5,493 nucleotides of DNA from Flavobacteriaceae bacterium (lineage in GTDB: Bacteria > Bacteroidota > Bacteroidia > Flavobacteriales > Flavobacteriaceae): the NCBI GenBank assembly GCA_029247985.1, contig JAQWKF010000018.1, positions 1-5,493 on the forward strand, given 5' to 3'. Position numbers and translations under genes: made by a program. The notes under the pieces were generated by a model that did not search any database, was not told the DNA's origin, and saw nothing but the letters and a program-made list of their open reading frames with translations. Numbering within the stretch: position 1 is the stretch's first letter; every line of letters starts with the position of its first letter. Positions 5,379 to 5,493 of this stretch are shown one piece after another.

Positions 5379-5493
5379 GCTGTTTGATGTTTTTGCACCT
5401 GAGCTTCCTGATGCAACGATAAAGTATTATCCAAACTTTCTCAATACAAAAGAGGCGGATTTGTACTTAGAACAGCTGACCAAGGAAACACCT
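5371..5493 (+). CDS. AlkB-like 2-oxoglutarate/Fe(II) dioxygenase, N-terminal part (3' end beyond the window)
   Basis: An open frame from ATG at 5371 gives 41 codons, starting MVELFDVFAPELPDATIKYY and continuing PNFLNTKEADLYLEQLTKETP to the window edge. This resembles the N-terminus of the AlkB family, especially the ALKBH2/3-like bacterial type: a hydrophobic strand of the form 'YYPNFL', then a helix, then 'L..ETPW'. Such enzymes oxidatively remove alkyl groups from 1-methyladenine and 3-methylcytosine in DNA or RNA. The catalytic HxD...H and the RxxxxxR 2-oxoglutarate-binding motifs lie outside the window, so activity cannot be checked. The start overlaps the end of the potassium-channel gene by 8 bp in a different frame, typical of translational coupling. 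The identification rests on a short remembered N-terminal pattern, so another protein family with a similar start is possible. Confidence 0.72.
   Translation, partial: MVELFDVFAPELPDATIKYYPNFLNTKEADLYLEQLTKETP

Overview
The window looks like chromosomal DNA of a Bacteroidetes bacterium, most likely from the Flavobacteriaceae. The HtpG and FabH proteins read like the flavobacterial versions of these families. Genes start without clear Shine-Dalgarno sequences, intergenic DNA is AT-rich, and the best promoter has the Bacteroidetes form (TTTG, 19 bp, TAnnTTTG). This assignment rests on remembered family sequences, not on a search.

Layout. (1) Bases 1-185, minus strand: the first 61 codons of recR, cut by the window edge. 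(2) Bases 246-1730, plus strand: a sodium:solute symporter of the SSS family, divergent from recR. (3) Bases 1674-2681, minus strand: a complete FabH-type ketoacyl-ACP synthase III, whose 3' end overlaps the symporter tail-to-tail by 57 bp. (4) Bases 2682-2984: a 303-bp divergent region between fabH and htpG. It carries a consensus Bacteroidetes promoter and, about 140 nt downstream on the same minus strand, a strong intrinsic terminator. The terminator lies before fabH, so this is either a small-RNA gene or an attenuated fabH leader. (5) Bases 2985-4865, plus strand: htpG (bacterial Hsp90), full length. (6) Bases 4866-5042: a 20-bp tandem repeat array followed by an intrinsic terminator. (7) Bases 5043-5378, plus strand: a minimal two-helix potassium channel with a TIGYGD filter. 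It overlaps by 8 bp the start of an AlkB-like 2-oxoglutarate dioxygenase gene that runs off the window.

The protein genes are mostly ordinary housekeeping functions: recombination repair, solute uptake, fatty-acid initiation, protein folding, K+ conductance and alkylation repair. They do not form one pathway; only the channel and alkB look like a transcriptional pair. I see no phage, transposase, CRISPR, toxin-antitoxin or defence genes. The least explained parts are the promoter-to-terminator RNA unit at about 2723-2866, the tandem palindromic repeats after htpG, and the symporter/fabH coding overlap.
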